From Rotaria sp. Silwood1 (Eukaryota > Rotifera > Eurotatoria > Philodinida > Philodinidae): a stretch of 64,000 bases of DNA. The stretch is from positions 7,553,565 to 7,617,564 of the forward strand of contig CAJNOP010000002.1 of NCBI GenBank assembly GCA_905250075.1. Reading direction: 5' to 3'. The notes under the pieces were generated by a model that saw nothing but the letters and a program-made list of their open reading frames with translations, did no database searches and was not told where the DNA came from. A program made the position numbers and the translations under genes. Of the stretch, positions 12,701-24,211 are shown in pieces (the first letter of the stretch is position 1; every line of letters begins with the position of its first letter).

Positions 12701-15700
12701 ACAACTTGGTCGAAGTGAAAATCAATCGAGAAATTATCATCGAGAATTGATTAAATATCAAAATGTATTATATGAAGCTGGTTCGTATTTCTACAATCAA
12801 AATCTTTCTCATTTTCTATGAAAGATTAAGTAGTTCTTGGAATTCAATTACAAGAAAAGTCTCTCTCAAGTGATTAATTACTCTTAAATTGAGATTATGT
12901 GTATCATGTAGGCCGGATGAGTTAATATGCTGCAGCTCGCTTCTCTCGGGAAAATTGATCTTCGAGTTTCAACTTGAAAATTTGCATAGAAACTAGCCTT
13001 AACGCAAATAATTTCTTGCGAAAGTTCAGATATTTTTATTGTTCCTATCTACAGATACAGCCATGGTAAGAACGCATTTTTTATATGACTCATATACATC
13101 CGTAAACTCGATGTGCTTATCTCCAGACATGAGTAGACCAAATAGTCGAGTACTTTCATGATTAACTACTATCTGTAAGACTTACTCCTATGTAAAATTT
13201 CAAGTTGACATTCAAAAGTAAATTTTCTTGGTATCGCTAAGAGAAACGACGACATTGCATTGAAAAATACTGTAAAAATGCAATATGTCAACAGCAATAA
13301 ACTAATTGTCCGAACTGTTTTCAAAGTATTCATAACCCATTAGAGTCTATGTGATACACATGTTTTCAAATTTCAAGCAATTAATCAGTTAGCGGACTTT
13401 TCACATTAATTTTCATCAGCACATAACTCTCGTCAAACATTTTATAGATAACATCAAATCACGTTAGATTTATTAGTCAATAATTTGAAATTAAAGTCAA
13501 TACATATGAGCATTTTTTGTTCAAACTTGCATCCTTTTTATCATAAGCATTGTAGTGTAAAGATATTAAAGGAAAAATTAACCTTATCGATTTGAACACT
13601 TAACAAATAAAAAACAACATAATTTACACTCTGAGTCGCGTTGAGAAGAGTTTCTATTATTTTTGATTAAAAACTGGATTGATTCTAAAGTTACATTCAA
13701 TATTAATAGAGTCGAAAAAAGTTCTAAAGAACTTGGAAATTTTTCGAGAAATATCAAATTACACACATGAACATGTATTTCTGTCTTAAACGATTCTAAA
13801 TCAAATGATAATAACATATTCTTCAATTTTTGGAGGTAATCTTGAACTATGTTGTATTGATAGGAATAGTGATCTATGTAAGATTGATTTTTCTTTTTCG
13901 TCAAGTTCGAATAGCAGAAGAAGTCGAACAATTTTTACAAATTAAAGAATGGCTTTTTTTCAAAAGTTTCTAATTAGGAAAATCTTAGATCAAATATTTT
14001 CTAATTAACAAAGATCTAACTAAAAACATGTTTACATAATTTAGGTTTAATTGAATCATGTATTCGACAACGTCGACGAAGTGCTGATGATTCAGTTATA
14101 ATGAGTCGAAATGAGTCAAATAAAATAAACAATGATGTTACAGAAATCGATAATATCAATGAACTCAAAGAAATAATTCGTAATCAACGTAAATTTATTC
14201 AACAATTACAAATGCGTGTTCGAACTAACACACCAGATATAATTCAATCACCAACGATAGACAAACTTCAACAACAGATACAAGTAAAGATTCGACATTG
14301 TTCTTTTTTTTGAATCTATTTTGCTTTGTCACGGTTGTTCTTCGAGTTATCTACGAAAATTTAATTTTGAGAAATATGCAAATAATGACTTTGTAGAAAA
14401 ACTTAAGTTCAAAAAAAGTCAGAAAAGTCTACGCCAAAAAACATCAAATTTCGATATTTTTAATATTTGTCTGAATCATTTTATAATTTTACTCTTTATA
14501 TAGTTAAGAAAAAAAAATTTATTTCATTATTGAGAAAATCGATTTATTTGATATAATACTATAAATGTTATTACAATGCAGACTTTTTTGCTGATTTTGT
14601 ATATGAGATTCGTTTTATTTGGAAATGAATTTTTCATGATCTAGACCTCTGAATAAGAATTCGTATTTATAACGTTTTATTACCATATCGAAAAAAATGG
14701 TTTTTTTCAACTATAAAACAATATTTTTCACAAATCATACATAATTTTTTCCTATCTATATAAAGAGTAAACTAAATAAATGATTTCGAATAAATATTGA
14801 GACTATCAAGCACAGATGAAACCGATACTGATCGCTAAAACATAAGATCGTTTTCATCTCTGTTACCGAAGTTTGATGTCTTCGACGTAGACTCTTCTGA
14901 CTGCTTTTGAACATAAGTTTTCTAAATTTTTGCTACAAAAACATTATTCAAATATTTCTTGAACAAGACTTTTAAACGTAACTCGATCAGCTCTATCTAG
15001 TTATGTTAAAAAGACAAATTTTACTCAAATTTCATATTGTTGATATCTTGAATAGATAAATAAAATTTTTCTTCTTTTTCTTAGAATTTAAATCTTGTTA
15101 TTGAAACCTACAAAGATGAATCAAATTTACTTAAAATTGAACTTAAAAAACTGTATAAAACAATTGAACATAGTAGAAAAACACAACAAAACTATGAAAA
15201 AATTTTTCGAGAACAACAAACTTGTATTGAACAATCAAAAAAGAAATTAAATAAATATGAACAATTCTTCAAAGTTTGATTTACTCTATTATTAATCTTC
15301 AAACTTTTTAGATTGTTTTATTTTTTCTTTTTTTCATTATAGAAATATGATACTCATTTACCAATATTTGATGAAAGAAAAGAACATATTATTGATCAAA
15401 TGGATGAATATATTATTGATTTAGATATTGACATATTACAAGGAAATGATACGAAAAAAAGTATGTTTATTCAAGTAAATCATTACTTTGTTTTTTTTTA
15501 TTTCATATTATTATTATTATTATATTATCATCAATTTTCTAGACAGACAGAGAAAGAGAAAGCTAAACGATCATGTATCGTACTTTCACAATGATTATCA
15601 AGCACTTTTCTTGATTCTTAATGATTTTTTTCTTTCTTTTACACAAATCACTTCTTTTAACATAGATTGCTATTTTTCTACTCAAAAATTTTTTTTGCTG

Positions 15701-18700
15701 AAAAAAAATACACACACATACGAGAAACAGAATGAAAGTATTCGATTCTTTTTTTTTCTATTATTACTATTTTTCCTAACGATCACATATACACTTGAAA
15801 TTCGCAAAAACAAATTTTGTTTTTGTTTTTGATATTTAATTAAAGTTGATTTTATATTCATATTTAGAAACATCAGTGAATAAAAGAGATGGTGCATTAA
15901 GTAGTACAATAGATCCAAATGACTTTCAACGACAAATACATGAAAAAGACGAACAAATTCGAATATTAAATAATGATATCAATAGAAAAGGTGAACAAAT
16001 TCAAGAACTCACGACTAAACTTACTAAGTAAGTCAAATCGTTAATGATACAAAATAATTCAATAGTTCGATTTTTGGAATTTATTTTCTTTCATTATACA
16101 AATTGATTTAAAAAAAAAGGAACATTTTTGTATTATAACAACCAAATTGTCTTGTCGAGCTTTAATCGATGTTGAACAGAAAAGTCAATTTAGACAAATT
16201 ATTCTTAATTTGAGTATTAGAACAAAACAGACTCTGTATGATTTCTATGAACACTGATTCTTTTTTTTGTTCTCACAAGAATTTCAATAGATGAACTAAA
16301 AATCTTCTGTATACACGGTCGAGGTTGTAGATATGGGTGTAAGTGTGAGTGAATAGAAGGACTACAGTCATATTCACACTCTAGTTTTCTTTTCCTCGAG
16401 AAGAGTCATTAATTTTCTTTCTTTGAACTTGATCTGAAATACTTGTCAGTACTAGTTACATGAGCTTGTATTGGAAGAATATGCCTCAAAGTGGTATTGT
16501 AATGCATTCACATCAAGCATCGTTAATCTTAAATAATCTACGCTTGCTTACTTTGCTTAAGTTTAATAAAGTTTTGTTACAGTTTGTTTGTTTAAAACTT
16601 GATAATAAAACAATAATAATGACAGCATTTTGATTCATGATTCTGACAATATCTCGATCTCAAAATTGGTAAGTCATTTCTGAAACTACTTATTAAATAT
16701 TCTCTAATAAAACCTTAAGAAAATCATTCTTTCGTACTTGTATTTGAGAAAATCGGTGCTTATCCAGCTCTGAAAAAAAAACTTTGAATACTTTTCTATT
16801 AGTGATAAAAAAATCAGACCAATACTTCTGAGTAGCATGGCGATATTCAACCTTTCTTATCGTGAAGATGTTTACCATCTATCCTGTATACAATTATCGA
16901 TTTCATACGATCACCTCTCAACTAGAATACAGCCATAAGTTGATTTCAATTTCAATTTAGAATAATTGGTCATAAAAAACAAGAAAACGAAATCGATACT
17001 AGAAAATATCAATAGATAGTATTGCGGAGTCTAGGCGATTTTTTTATTTGAAATTAAATTTTGGAAAAAAAAATTACGCTCATTTTTTTCAACAACGGGC
17101 ATTTAGACAATCTAGGAAAAGACGCCTATTTATCGCCACAAGACAGAAGAATATGTCTTACTTTACATAAAAGATATCACATATCTCACTCATCCAAATC
17201 CAGTGACATTTATATATATATATATATTTAATGAGTGTTTCGAATAAGTTATTATTACAGACACATCTGTAAAGTCATAATTTCCTCTACTTTCTTGACG
17301 GTCAATCTTTAAAATGATCTGTTATTTTATATAGCTCTATACTCACATTTTTTAGATTATCAAACTAAGGAGACTCTAGAATTATGTCTTATTGTATATA
17401 CTATAGACCTACTCAATCCACTATGGAAAACAATGGATTATCAAGGTTTATATGTATATCAATAAATGATGCTAAAGATTTTTAGACTCCCATGTGTATT
17501 TAATGTATACAAATAAAGAGAAAACCGTGATCACTTTCAAGAGGAAACATTTATAATGTAAATTCTTAAAATCACAACGTATATTAAAAAACGCAAAAAA
17601 GTCACAAAGTTTCGCAAGATCCATCAATATTTGGAAATAAGTGGTATAACTGTATATATGTGATAATATATGTATCTAAAGAACTCTAACTAAGTTTGAA
17701 ATCGAAAGAATTTTTTTTGTAAATTCAGATTGAAATTAAATAGACTATTGTATGATGACATTATACATGCTATATCAGTGAAAATATTACACCGACTTCT
17801 AATAGCTGGATGGAAATAAATAACTAAGATCGATTGGTTTTAACTCTACTTGGCTCGCAGCTTAATATCAAAGTAAAATGATGTTTAATAATAAATATCA
17901 TTAACAATTAGTTGTCTTGCAAAATTTACTCAGGAAAACAGGTCTATCGCGCGAAAACCTTGTCACAAAAATTTACTCATTTTTTGGCTACTAATAGGCA
18001 ACTGGTTAGAGCCAGAAGCAGTTACTTAGAATCGGTTTTGATGTAGTCATTAAGTGGTTTGTGTCTTAGACAAGCTTCAACTCAATAATTATGTAGAACA
18101 CGGAATTCTTTACAAAATGAGATATTACAATAAGTGAAATCTCATCTATGAGTTTTCACTAAAGAGCTAGTTTCTATAAAAATCTACATCGGTTAAAATA
18201 TCGCTGTTTCAAAAACTGCTTTTAAACATATAAAAGTTTTAAAATCCGTCATGAAAAAAGTAAATTGTACACTTTGAAGAGCAGACTTTACTCTACAACA
18301 CTAAGCTAATAAAGACTGTTTTGCATTTTGATAGAGTCCAAATGAAATACAAAATCGATTAAAATAGTATTCTATATAAGCACTATTTTGGATCTTTCAC
18401 AACAATCTGATGATTGTGGTCTACTTTTATCCCAGAAAGACACTGTGAACACATATTCGGATAGACCAAAACCTGACTCTAACTAATTGCTAGCAAAAAT
18501 CAGTTGTCTTTACATGGCCGAAAAATGCGTAAATATTTTTTAGTAAGACTTTCACTTCATAGATTATGGCATATGAATTTGTATGTTCCTCATTGATTTC
18601 ATCTGAGTATATTTAGTATTTGGTCGGAAGACCTTAGATTCTTAGTTAAGCTAAAAAACACAACTTCTCTGATTAGTATTGTATATAATGTCTAGTGAAC

Positions 18701-21700
18701 GATTGAAAATGGTTTTTCTTTTATAGTTATCTTGAATATATTAAAATGAAAATATTTTAGTTTGGAAAAAGTCAATGAAGATGCTGAATATCGTCATCGT
18801 ATTGAATGTGATCGAATTCGTCAAGATTTCACTGGTGGATCACGTAAAATTGAAAATGAATTACAAGAAGCACGTTTACAAATCGATTCTCTTAAAACAT
18901 TAAAAATTCAATTTGATCAAAGTGAAGAAAAAAATCAACGGTAAAACACATCATTTTATTTAAAATATAGAAATCATGAAAAAAATCTTTCTTTAGATTA
19001 AATAATGAAATCCAACGTCTAAAGGATGAAATAAAACGTTTAAAAGATGAAGTCAAACGTAATGAATCTGTCATCGACCATTATAAAACTCAAATTACTA
19101 TATTAGAACGAAAGCCTGTGATGGATGGTACGAACATTTCTTTTTTTGATATTCTTATCAAATAATATTATTTTAGATAATGATACAAGTGAAATTTCAA
19201 TTCGAAAAAATGAATTATCACAATTATTACAAGAAATGCGTCTTCTTCGTCGTGATCTTGAACGAAGTATCGAAAAGCAAAAAGAATTGCAAGCAAGACT
19301 AGATGACAATATTCGTCAATCACGATCACCACGTTCATTTACATTTTCTGGTCGTGGGGTTTCATATCCTGATCTTCGTGTACTTGATGCATCCGGTGTA
19401 GTTGGTGCTGAGAATTTATCATCATCAATTATGATTGATGAAAAAGTTTCAAAACCTATAGCTTCATCTACAAGTGAACTTGAACAGGTTGAATATGCTC
19501 AGCAATCTTTTGAAGAAACTGTGCCAAGAAGTATGTCAAATGGATGTTTTTTTTTGTTGAGAAAATTTTATATCGAATTATTTCGTTTCAATTTTTAGTT
19601 TCTATGCGACAATATATTGTTGGTGAATCAAAAATTCATGACGATCTTCGTCGGTTAATACAAGATATTAGAATTGATTTAAAAGCACTTGCACCGCATT
19701 TACAAGATCAACTTCGTTCAAAAACTGTATGTATTTAGAATGCAAAAAAGGGAAATAAGGACAATTTTTTATGAGAATAAAAGAAATTCATCATGGTTTG
19801 AAGCATAGAAAAGAATAATATGATTTTTCTGTAAATATCAATGTTTATTTCTATATCAAAAAAAGATTTTAGCGTAAGGATTCAAGTTTTCTTTGGATAC
19901 GATACAACTGTATGATTTACAGTAAATCTATTGCTGATTAAAAAAAAAATTATCAAATTGAATTCTTGCCGAACTAAAATCGTGCAATCATAGTATAGAT
20001 TAGATATGTACAGAATCTGAAAGTTCGAGTTTGATCTCGAATATGGTCATTTGCAGTTAATGAATAAGAGAAAGTAGAAGTAAGTCAAAAGAAAGGATTT
20101 CAGGATTGGATATGGTAGATCTACACACAGTGAAATAAATGATACAAAAACCGAAGATCTGCCTTTATCCGAAAAAAAGTCAACAATGTTTAGAAATACT
20201 CGATTCGGAACTTAAACGAATCTTTGGATGATTCTATGATTGTCCATGTACCTCAAGAAATATTCGGATAATTACTCAGCATTGTTTGAATTAGTTAGTG
20301 GTTTCCGAACTCGAACACGAAGTCAGAGCTCGAGTGCGGTGTATGTCAAGTATAAATCAAATACATGAAGAAAATAGAAGCATTGTATGTCAATGGGATA
20401 TGGTATTTGACGGATTTTATCTATTGATAGTGTAACTCTTGGCAGAAAGATTTTAGTTCTTGAGACAAGTCGTTCTTCATTAAATGTTAAGATTTTTTGA
20501 AAAATCACAAAAGAAAAACTTGTAGCAGAACAGTCTCTTTACAATTAAAGTTCATGATAATATTCTCAAGACGACCGCCTTTCCGAAATTTATGAAGAGC
20601 AGCTCAGCAAAAATATTTGAAAGTTTCAGAGTGGACAGATTTCAACGAGCTGAGCAAAAGTTATTATACACTTGAAACTCTCAAATATTTCCTTCTAGGA
20701 AATATCTGAGATATAAAGGCTATAATCGCTCCGCTTTCTCAACCAGAAAATGTCCGATTGAGCTAGAATTGTTTTTACAGATATTGAACACTGGTTGGGT
20801 TACCTAGTTTTTTTCATTTCTGTTTATCTCCTTCTATTCAAATAAAAAGATCAAAATACTGAGTACATCTGCAAAAATACATGTTTTTTAACCACATCCT
20901 GTACTATGTCGGAGAAGCTAGGGCGATCATGCACTTATTTTTGCGTAAAAATTCATTTCGAGAAAAATGAAAAACAAATTTTTTTGCCTATATCAAGACT
21001 TCTTTTTCTCCAACAAAAAAAAATTAATAACTGATCGTGTTCAGCGATTTTAGAGATTCATGACCCATGCTGTCAGCACCTTCAGAAATGATGACTAACA
21101 GAATCTTTGATACGAAGGATAATCGCAACGCGAGTTTTTCTGCTAAAGATTTCGAGAGTGAAGTTTAATAGAAGTACTAACTAACAACGAAGAGACACTT
21201 GAAGACTATCAAAAATCGAAAAAATTTTGATCTTAACATTCGAAAAGGAGAGAGTATTTCCTTTTTGAGATTTTAAATAGATATAAATTTTTGTCTTTTC
21301 TATTTTCTTTACTCACAAAGAATTTATTTTTGTGTATTCGTGAGTTACAATCTCATATTAAAACATAATTAGATTGAAGTCAAACATTCAAAAGAGATGA
21401 ACAATTTTATGTAAGTCAGAATTTTCGAACTAGACTCAAGTTGGCTTCATTAAGAAAAAAAAGTCTTATTTCTATGAATAGTTAACGCGCGCCGTACTTC
21501 TCATCGGCATGTCATCTGGCAAAGTACGATGTTGTCCTGCTGGGTATCACCTCATTTTGCTGAGCACGATGCTTTAATAAATATTGTACCCGGTCAGACC
21601 TTCATATAACCCTTAGGTTATGTGAATGTAAATCATACATCTATTATATTTTTCATTAACATTCTTGAATCATTTATCTATAATTGTTGAAGTGAAGACA

Positions 21701-24211
21701 CTTTGACAATTAAAGAAATATGTAGACCATGAATAAGAATAGTTTTATATATATTTAAAATATCATTTAGTCTATTCTATTTTTACTGTAGAATAAATTA
21801 TTTTTAATATTTTTGTCTTTTTTTGTAATTTTCCATTAGGATACAGCAATCAGATCGCTTGAAGAACATTTAAACCAACTTGATAAACGTTTGACGCATG
21901 TTCTTGATTTAATTGAAACATATTGGAAAGCTGATTTACCAGAAAAAAATCAATATAATGAACATATATTTATTGATCATCGTCTCATGGAAGAAGTAAT
22001 TTTATTTCATTTTATTTATTTTTTGTCTCTAAATTCATAACTATATTATTTATTTTTCTTGTTTAGAATAAACGTCTTCTATTTAATCAAAGAAAATATC
22101 TTCAAGATATTCAATTTTTAAAACAAAAATATCGAGAACAATCAAATCATTTAGAACAACTACTCGCTCAATTAACTGTAAGTTATTGAAACAAAAAAAA
22201 AAATTGGGTCTCCTTTTTTTTTGTTTTGTTTTCCCTCGTATTTTTTTCTGGTTCCCCTTACATTTGAGGAGAATAATCAATATATATCAGTTTTCCTTAT
22301 TTAATATCAATTATTGCAGAAAGTGAATCGCAAAAAATCTGATACAGGCGAATATTTGGCATTGTTACGTAAGTTTTTTTTTCTTTTTGTTTGTTTGTTT
22401 GTAAACAAATATCAAAATTATTCACCAAACAAATAATTAAATTCACTTATATTAGTTTATTAAATGTGTTTGTGTAGTTTATTGTAGTATTTATGAATTA
22501 TTCTTATTTGCTTCTAACTATTTTATTATTTTGTATGCATGTTTTAGTGATTGTGTATTCTTTAGCTTATTGATTACGATAACTTTACTACACTTTTTAA
22601 TATATTTTGATAATTAATATTTTTTGAATCAAACTTCCTTTATTTTCTCAATATGAAAATGAGTTGTTATAAACAAAAGAGTATTTTAACGTAAAATAGT
22701 GTATGAACTGTTTGACATCAAACTATTTTTAGTAAATTTTATTTGATAGTTCATAAAGGATATAGAAGCTTATCACCTATTATTATAGAGCTCAATTACA
22801 TCATTGGTTACAGTTAAGTGTGAGTAGAACGAAAAGTCATTGAGGGCATTTCTGAAAAAGGAGTACAGCATATCAGTTGTAATTCTAATGCCGAGTTTGG
22901 TTAAGATTATTTTCTATCAGAAGTCAATTTTTAGATCATTGTATAGAATTTTCATGATACATTTCACGAATATTGAACACATAAAAATAAAATTACAAAT
23001 ATTCTTTTTATGTCACCGAATGTCAGTGGTTCGGAGTATCCTTCAGATCAAGGTCTATGATGGGTTCTTGACTTATAGAAGTTCCTTTTCACTACACTTC
23101 AAAATACAGAACCGAAGATTGTTTTATTTGAAGAGGAACTAATTATCTCTTCATATGAAGGGAAGAAATTTTTGTATTGTTGCTATCTTTAATTTTGAGA
23201 ACTGTCAAAACGTCAAAAGTCTGGAATCATCATAAGAAAGCTTCGAGGCATATGATCTTCCCTATACAACAACAGGCTTCTTAAACAGTCTCATCGCATC
23301 ATTCAAAGGAGCATAAAGTGTTATAATCATTTTAAAAAAATGCGCAGTGTTTTTAGAACAAATGACATGAAAAAAGAATTTGAATGGAGGTGCATTGTTG
23401 ATATGAAATATATTTTTCCTACTTTTTAATACCCATTATTAGACATCGCTATGAAACATATTGACCTCATATTTTCATGAAGAAAATTAATCAAGAATTT
23501 CAAGTCTATGCTACTATCAAAACACAGTTTTTGGAACACACATTTACTCATTGTTTTTCTTCAATTATTGCCTAGATTTGCTGAAGAATATAAACATACA
23601 GAACATAAGAAAGCTTTCTTATATCTTTTTGAACCCTTTCAAATTTAAAAATGTTTTTTTTTAAGGGAGATTTAAATCAGACAGTTCAAATATCATGCTC
23701 GTATGTTTGTCTCAAAAATTAGTCTCTTTTTTTTTTGAATGAAAATGAACTTTTGTAAAAAGTAAGATGGTAGTCTTGATGCTTTTGTTGTTTAGCTCGA
23801 TCGTATGAATATCTGTCAAAACGTAGGAAGTACAGTGCCCAAGATAATCAAGATGTATAAGTTGTCAACAAGTTTGACTATCTTCGATGTTGACGGATAA
23901 GATGTTAACCGTCTTTGAATTACAGCAGAACATGTTTTTTCCCAAGATAGAAAGAATACAATTTTATGGTGCATTTCATAGTAGAATATTAATCAAAAAA
24001 AAAGAATCTAAGACAAGTGTGATATTAGATTATAATAAATAAGGGTATGTCGAGCATATCTTTTTCTTCTATTTTAGTCCAGCCAACATTAGATGTTCTT
24101 CAAAAAGCTCGTTCAAATATTGAACATCATTTAAAAGAATCAAATACAAATAATATACCACCCGGTAGTGCTCAAACACATCGTCGTCATCGTTCTAATC
24201 GTAAAGATTAG
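402..24211 (+). CDS. CDK5RAP2: Centrosomin/CDK5RAP2-like centrosomal coiled-coil protein (61 exons)
   Basis: The N-terminus spliced from 402-413 and 509-676 contains ELKRENFNLKLRIFFLEE. This is the centrosomin motif 1 (CM1, Cnn_1N), which in CDK5RAP2, myomegalin and Drosophila Cnn binds and activates gamma-tubulin ring complexes at centrosomes and Golgi. The rest is almost continuous charged coiled coil rich in E, K, Q, R and L. Following GT/AG sites and frame gives 61 exons and about 6.3 kb of coding sequence, roughly 2,100 residues, in the range of human CDK5RAP2 and myomegalin. The stop is the TAG at 24209-24211. A later segment in exon 56 (start RLLRRDLERSIEKQKELQ) resembles conserved coiled-coil parts of this family, but I could not identify CM2 with confidence. 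A 10-N gap at 11733-11742 hides the end of exon 46. Whether it is the CDK5RAP2 or myomegalin orthologue cannot be settled; invertebrates usually have one. Confidence 0.85.
1158..1234 (+). CDS. CDK5RAP2: Alternative first exon of the centrosomal gene (CM1-less isoform)
   Basis: ATG at 1158 opens 25 codons plus 2 nt, beginning MGATHSAVIREPSDDEVEY, and ends at a good donor (G|GTAATT at 1235). Its end phase (2) is the same as that of exon 3, so it can splice to exon 4 at 1940 in the correct frame. It sits in the 1.14-kb intron between exons 3 and 4. The isoform would start with an acidic 26-residue leader instead of CM1. MGxxxS is the classic shape of an N-myristoylation site (Gly2, Ser6), so membrane attachment is possible. 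Alternative promoters giving CM1-less forms are known for Drosophila Cnn, but this exon has no transcript support here. Confidence 0.6.
1940..11733 (+). other. CDK5RAP2: Exons 4-46 of the centrosomal gene: run of phase-0 mini-exons
   Basis: Exons read as: 1940-2228, 2295-2327, 2391-2495, 2551-2607, 3012-3086, 3178-3252, 3309-3359, 3415-3519, 3750-3857, 3949-3987, 4049-4150, 4206-4310, 4379-4408, 4467-4556, 5359-5409, 5473-5538, 5599-5628, 5683-5769, 5828-5878, 5932-5964, 6024-6074, 6132-6197, 6269-6466, 6539-6643, 6711-6782, 6843-6872, 6931-6996, 7062-7121, 7185-7313, 7375-7419, 7477-7509, 9639-9686, 9742-9804, 9871-9990, 10060-10269, 10339-10422, 10477-10527, 10579-10677, 10759-10788, 11161-11265, 11321-11416, 11476-11628 and 11683 to the gap. 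Every boundary after exon 4 falls between codons. Exons run from 30 to 210 nt and most introns are 50-100 bp. The encoded protein is coiled coil throughout. The 30-nt exons are the least certain calls. Confidence 0.75.
8380..8960. repeat. Dispersed repeat, copy A, in a 2.1-kb intron
   Basis: The 7510-9638 intron contains a block clearly related to 12850-13400 in another intron of the same gene. Shared landmarks in the same order include TTTCAACTTGAAA, a segment with ACGACATT...AACAGCAATA-like sequence, and TATAACTCATT/CATAACCCATT followed by GGGTCTA/GAGTCTA. Divergence is high. It is probably an old transposon remnant; no coding potential is apparent. Confidence 0.55.
11733..11742. other. Assembly gap (10 N)
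   Basis: Ten N bases follow the codons EEALRER at the end of exon 46. The next recognisable exon (11938) starts in phase 2, so the hidden end of exon 46 must change the phase from 0 to 1, or a short exon is missing. The size of the gap is not known from the sequence. Confidence 0.95.
11938..24211 (+). other. CDK5RAP2: Exons 47-61 of the centrosomal gene (C-terminal half)
   Basis: Exons read as 11938-12033, 12127-12384, 12565-12780, 14045-14283, 15085-15273, 15343-15460, 15868-16027, 18761-18940, 18997-19127, 19177-19530, 19599-19726, 21840-21995, 22067-22177, 22320-22368 and 24078-24211. Here intron phases are mixed (0, 1, 2), unlike the 5' part, and introns reach 2.7 kb. The protein has coiled coils, a Ser-rich break at about 19315-19500, a final helical segment, and a basic tail ending RRHRSNRKD. 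Long introns (12781-14044, 14284-15084, 16028-18760, 19727-21839, 22369-24077) show no nested gene that I can support. Confidence 0.75.
12850..13400. repeat. Dispersed repeat, copy B, in a 1.3-kb intron
   Basis: Diverged relative of the block at 8380-8960, in the same orientation and the same order of matching segments (GAGTTTCAACTTGAAAA, the ACGACGACATTGCATT segment, then CATAACCCATTAGAGTCTA). It lies in the intron between 12780 and 14045. Confidence 0.55.
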
